A model generated the notes under the pieces. That model ran no database searches. It saw only the letters and a list, made by a program, of their open reading frames with translations, and was not told the DNA's origin. Made by a program: the position numbers and the translations under genes. Shown piece by piece: positions 63,859 to 64,000 of a stretch of DNA of 64,000 nucleotides. Every line of letters begins with the position of its first letter. Position 1 is the stretch's first letter. Source of the stretch: Nannocystis pusilla (GTDB lineage: Bacteria > Myxococcota_A > Polyangia > Nannocystales > Nannocystaceae); the NCBI RefSeq assembly GCF_020073745.1, contig NZ_JAIRAU010000057.1:124001-188000 (forward strand). Reading direction: 5' to 3'.

Positions 63859-64000
63859 ATGCAGACCCCACGGACCAAGATCGTGGACGTGCTCCAGCTC
63901 GAGCCCCCGCGCGCCGGCGTGCGCGTCAAGGGCTGGGCCCGCACCGTCCGGGACAGCAAGCAGGTCGTGTTCATCGAGCTCAACGACGGCTCGTGCTTCG
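63859..64000 (+). CDS. asnS: Asparaginyl-tRNA synthetase (N-terminus, continues past the window)
   Basis: From ATG 63859 the frame is open to the right edge (47 codons). The segment VRVKGWARTVRDSKQVVFIE with LNDGSCF is the OB-fold anticodon-binding start of class II AsnRS. Only the first part of the anticodon domain is visible, so confusion with AspRS is possible but less likely given the LNDGSCF block. Confidence 0.85.
   Translation, partial: MQTPRTKIVDVLQLEPPRAGVRVKGWARTVRDSKQVVFIELNDGSCF

Overview
The window reads as chromosomal DNA of a GC-rich myxobacterium, most likely from the Nannocystaceae side of the order. That placement is inferred from several things: very high GC with strong third-position bias; two eukaryote-type Ser/Thr kinases, an FHA protein and several TPR proteins; lipoproteins whose signal cysteine is followed by long Thr/Asp/Gly/Pro linkers; and a CHAT-domain anti-sigma fusion beside an ECF sigma factor. 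No phage, transposase or CRISPR-Cas genes are seen.

Layout. 0-7.5 kb: membrane proteins of unknown role, an XRE regulator, uvrB, cydAB (bd-type oxidase) and thiE. 7.5-17.4 kb: a thiolase, a Tat lipoprotein phosphoesterase, a small RHH-like protein divergent from a Ser/Thr kinase, a TPR partner, an ornithine-type aminotransferase and a TlpA-like lipoprotein. 17.4-24.7 kb: an odd non-coding patch (15-bp repeats and a 195-bp inverted-repeat element), an FHA/DUF4388 protein, a Tyr/Gly-rich lipoprotein, glyoxalase II, a stable-RNA cluster (two tRNA-Ser genes followed by a gene I read as SRP RNA), a DUF255 thioredoxin-fold protein and a third tRNA-Ser. 24.7-32.4 kb: a large Zn-ribbon/TPR membrane protein, an HD phosphohydrolase, a DTW-domain tRNA transferase, two small unknowns and a pair of peptide-type ABC ATPases. 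32.5-41 kb: tonB-exbB-exbD-exbD, a TonB-dependent receptor, a beta-helix lipoprotein, a second lipoprotein and a PhoB-type response regulator. 41-52.4 kb: an HSL-type esterase, ECF sigma plus anti-sigma/TPR/CHAT protein, a UbiA prenyltransferase, a second Ser/Thr kinase and hemF. 52.5-59.4 kb: a second receptor followed closely by a PstS-like anchored binding protein, a NarL-type histidine kinase and its response regulator, then a lipoprotein. 59.5-64 kb: tRNA-Val, folK, frataxin (cyaY), hemJ, queE and the start of asnS.

The most unusual signal is not a gene. A 14-bp unit of the form CATGTCC-N4-GGA recurs through the whole window, by eye at more than 30 places and in well over 100 copies. It occurs singly, in pairs and in exact-register tandem arrays of up to about 14 units. 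Successive units overlap to give the palindrome GGACATGTCC every 14 bp, with a variable 4-bp spacer. Variant arms are often matched by complementary variants in the next unit. The units sit in intergenic DNA, at gene ends (about eleven stop codons lie inside a unit), at starts, and inside reading frames where they encode linker, signal-peptide or tail segments. I know of no described repeat family with this architecture.

Functional grouping (inference): three outer-membrane or envelope signalling modules stand out. They are the TonB/ExbBD/receptor/beta-helix lipoprotein/response-regulator cluster, the receptor/PstS-like/kinase/regulator operon, and the sigma/anti-sigma-CHAT pair. Heme-related genes (hemF, hemJ, frataxin, cydAB) are scattered rather than in one operon.
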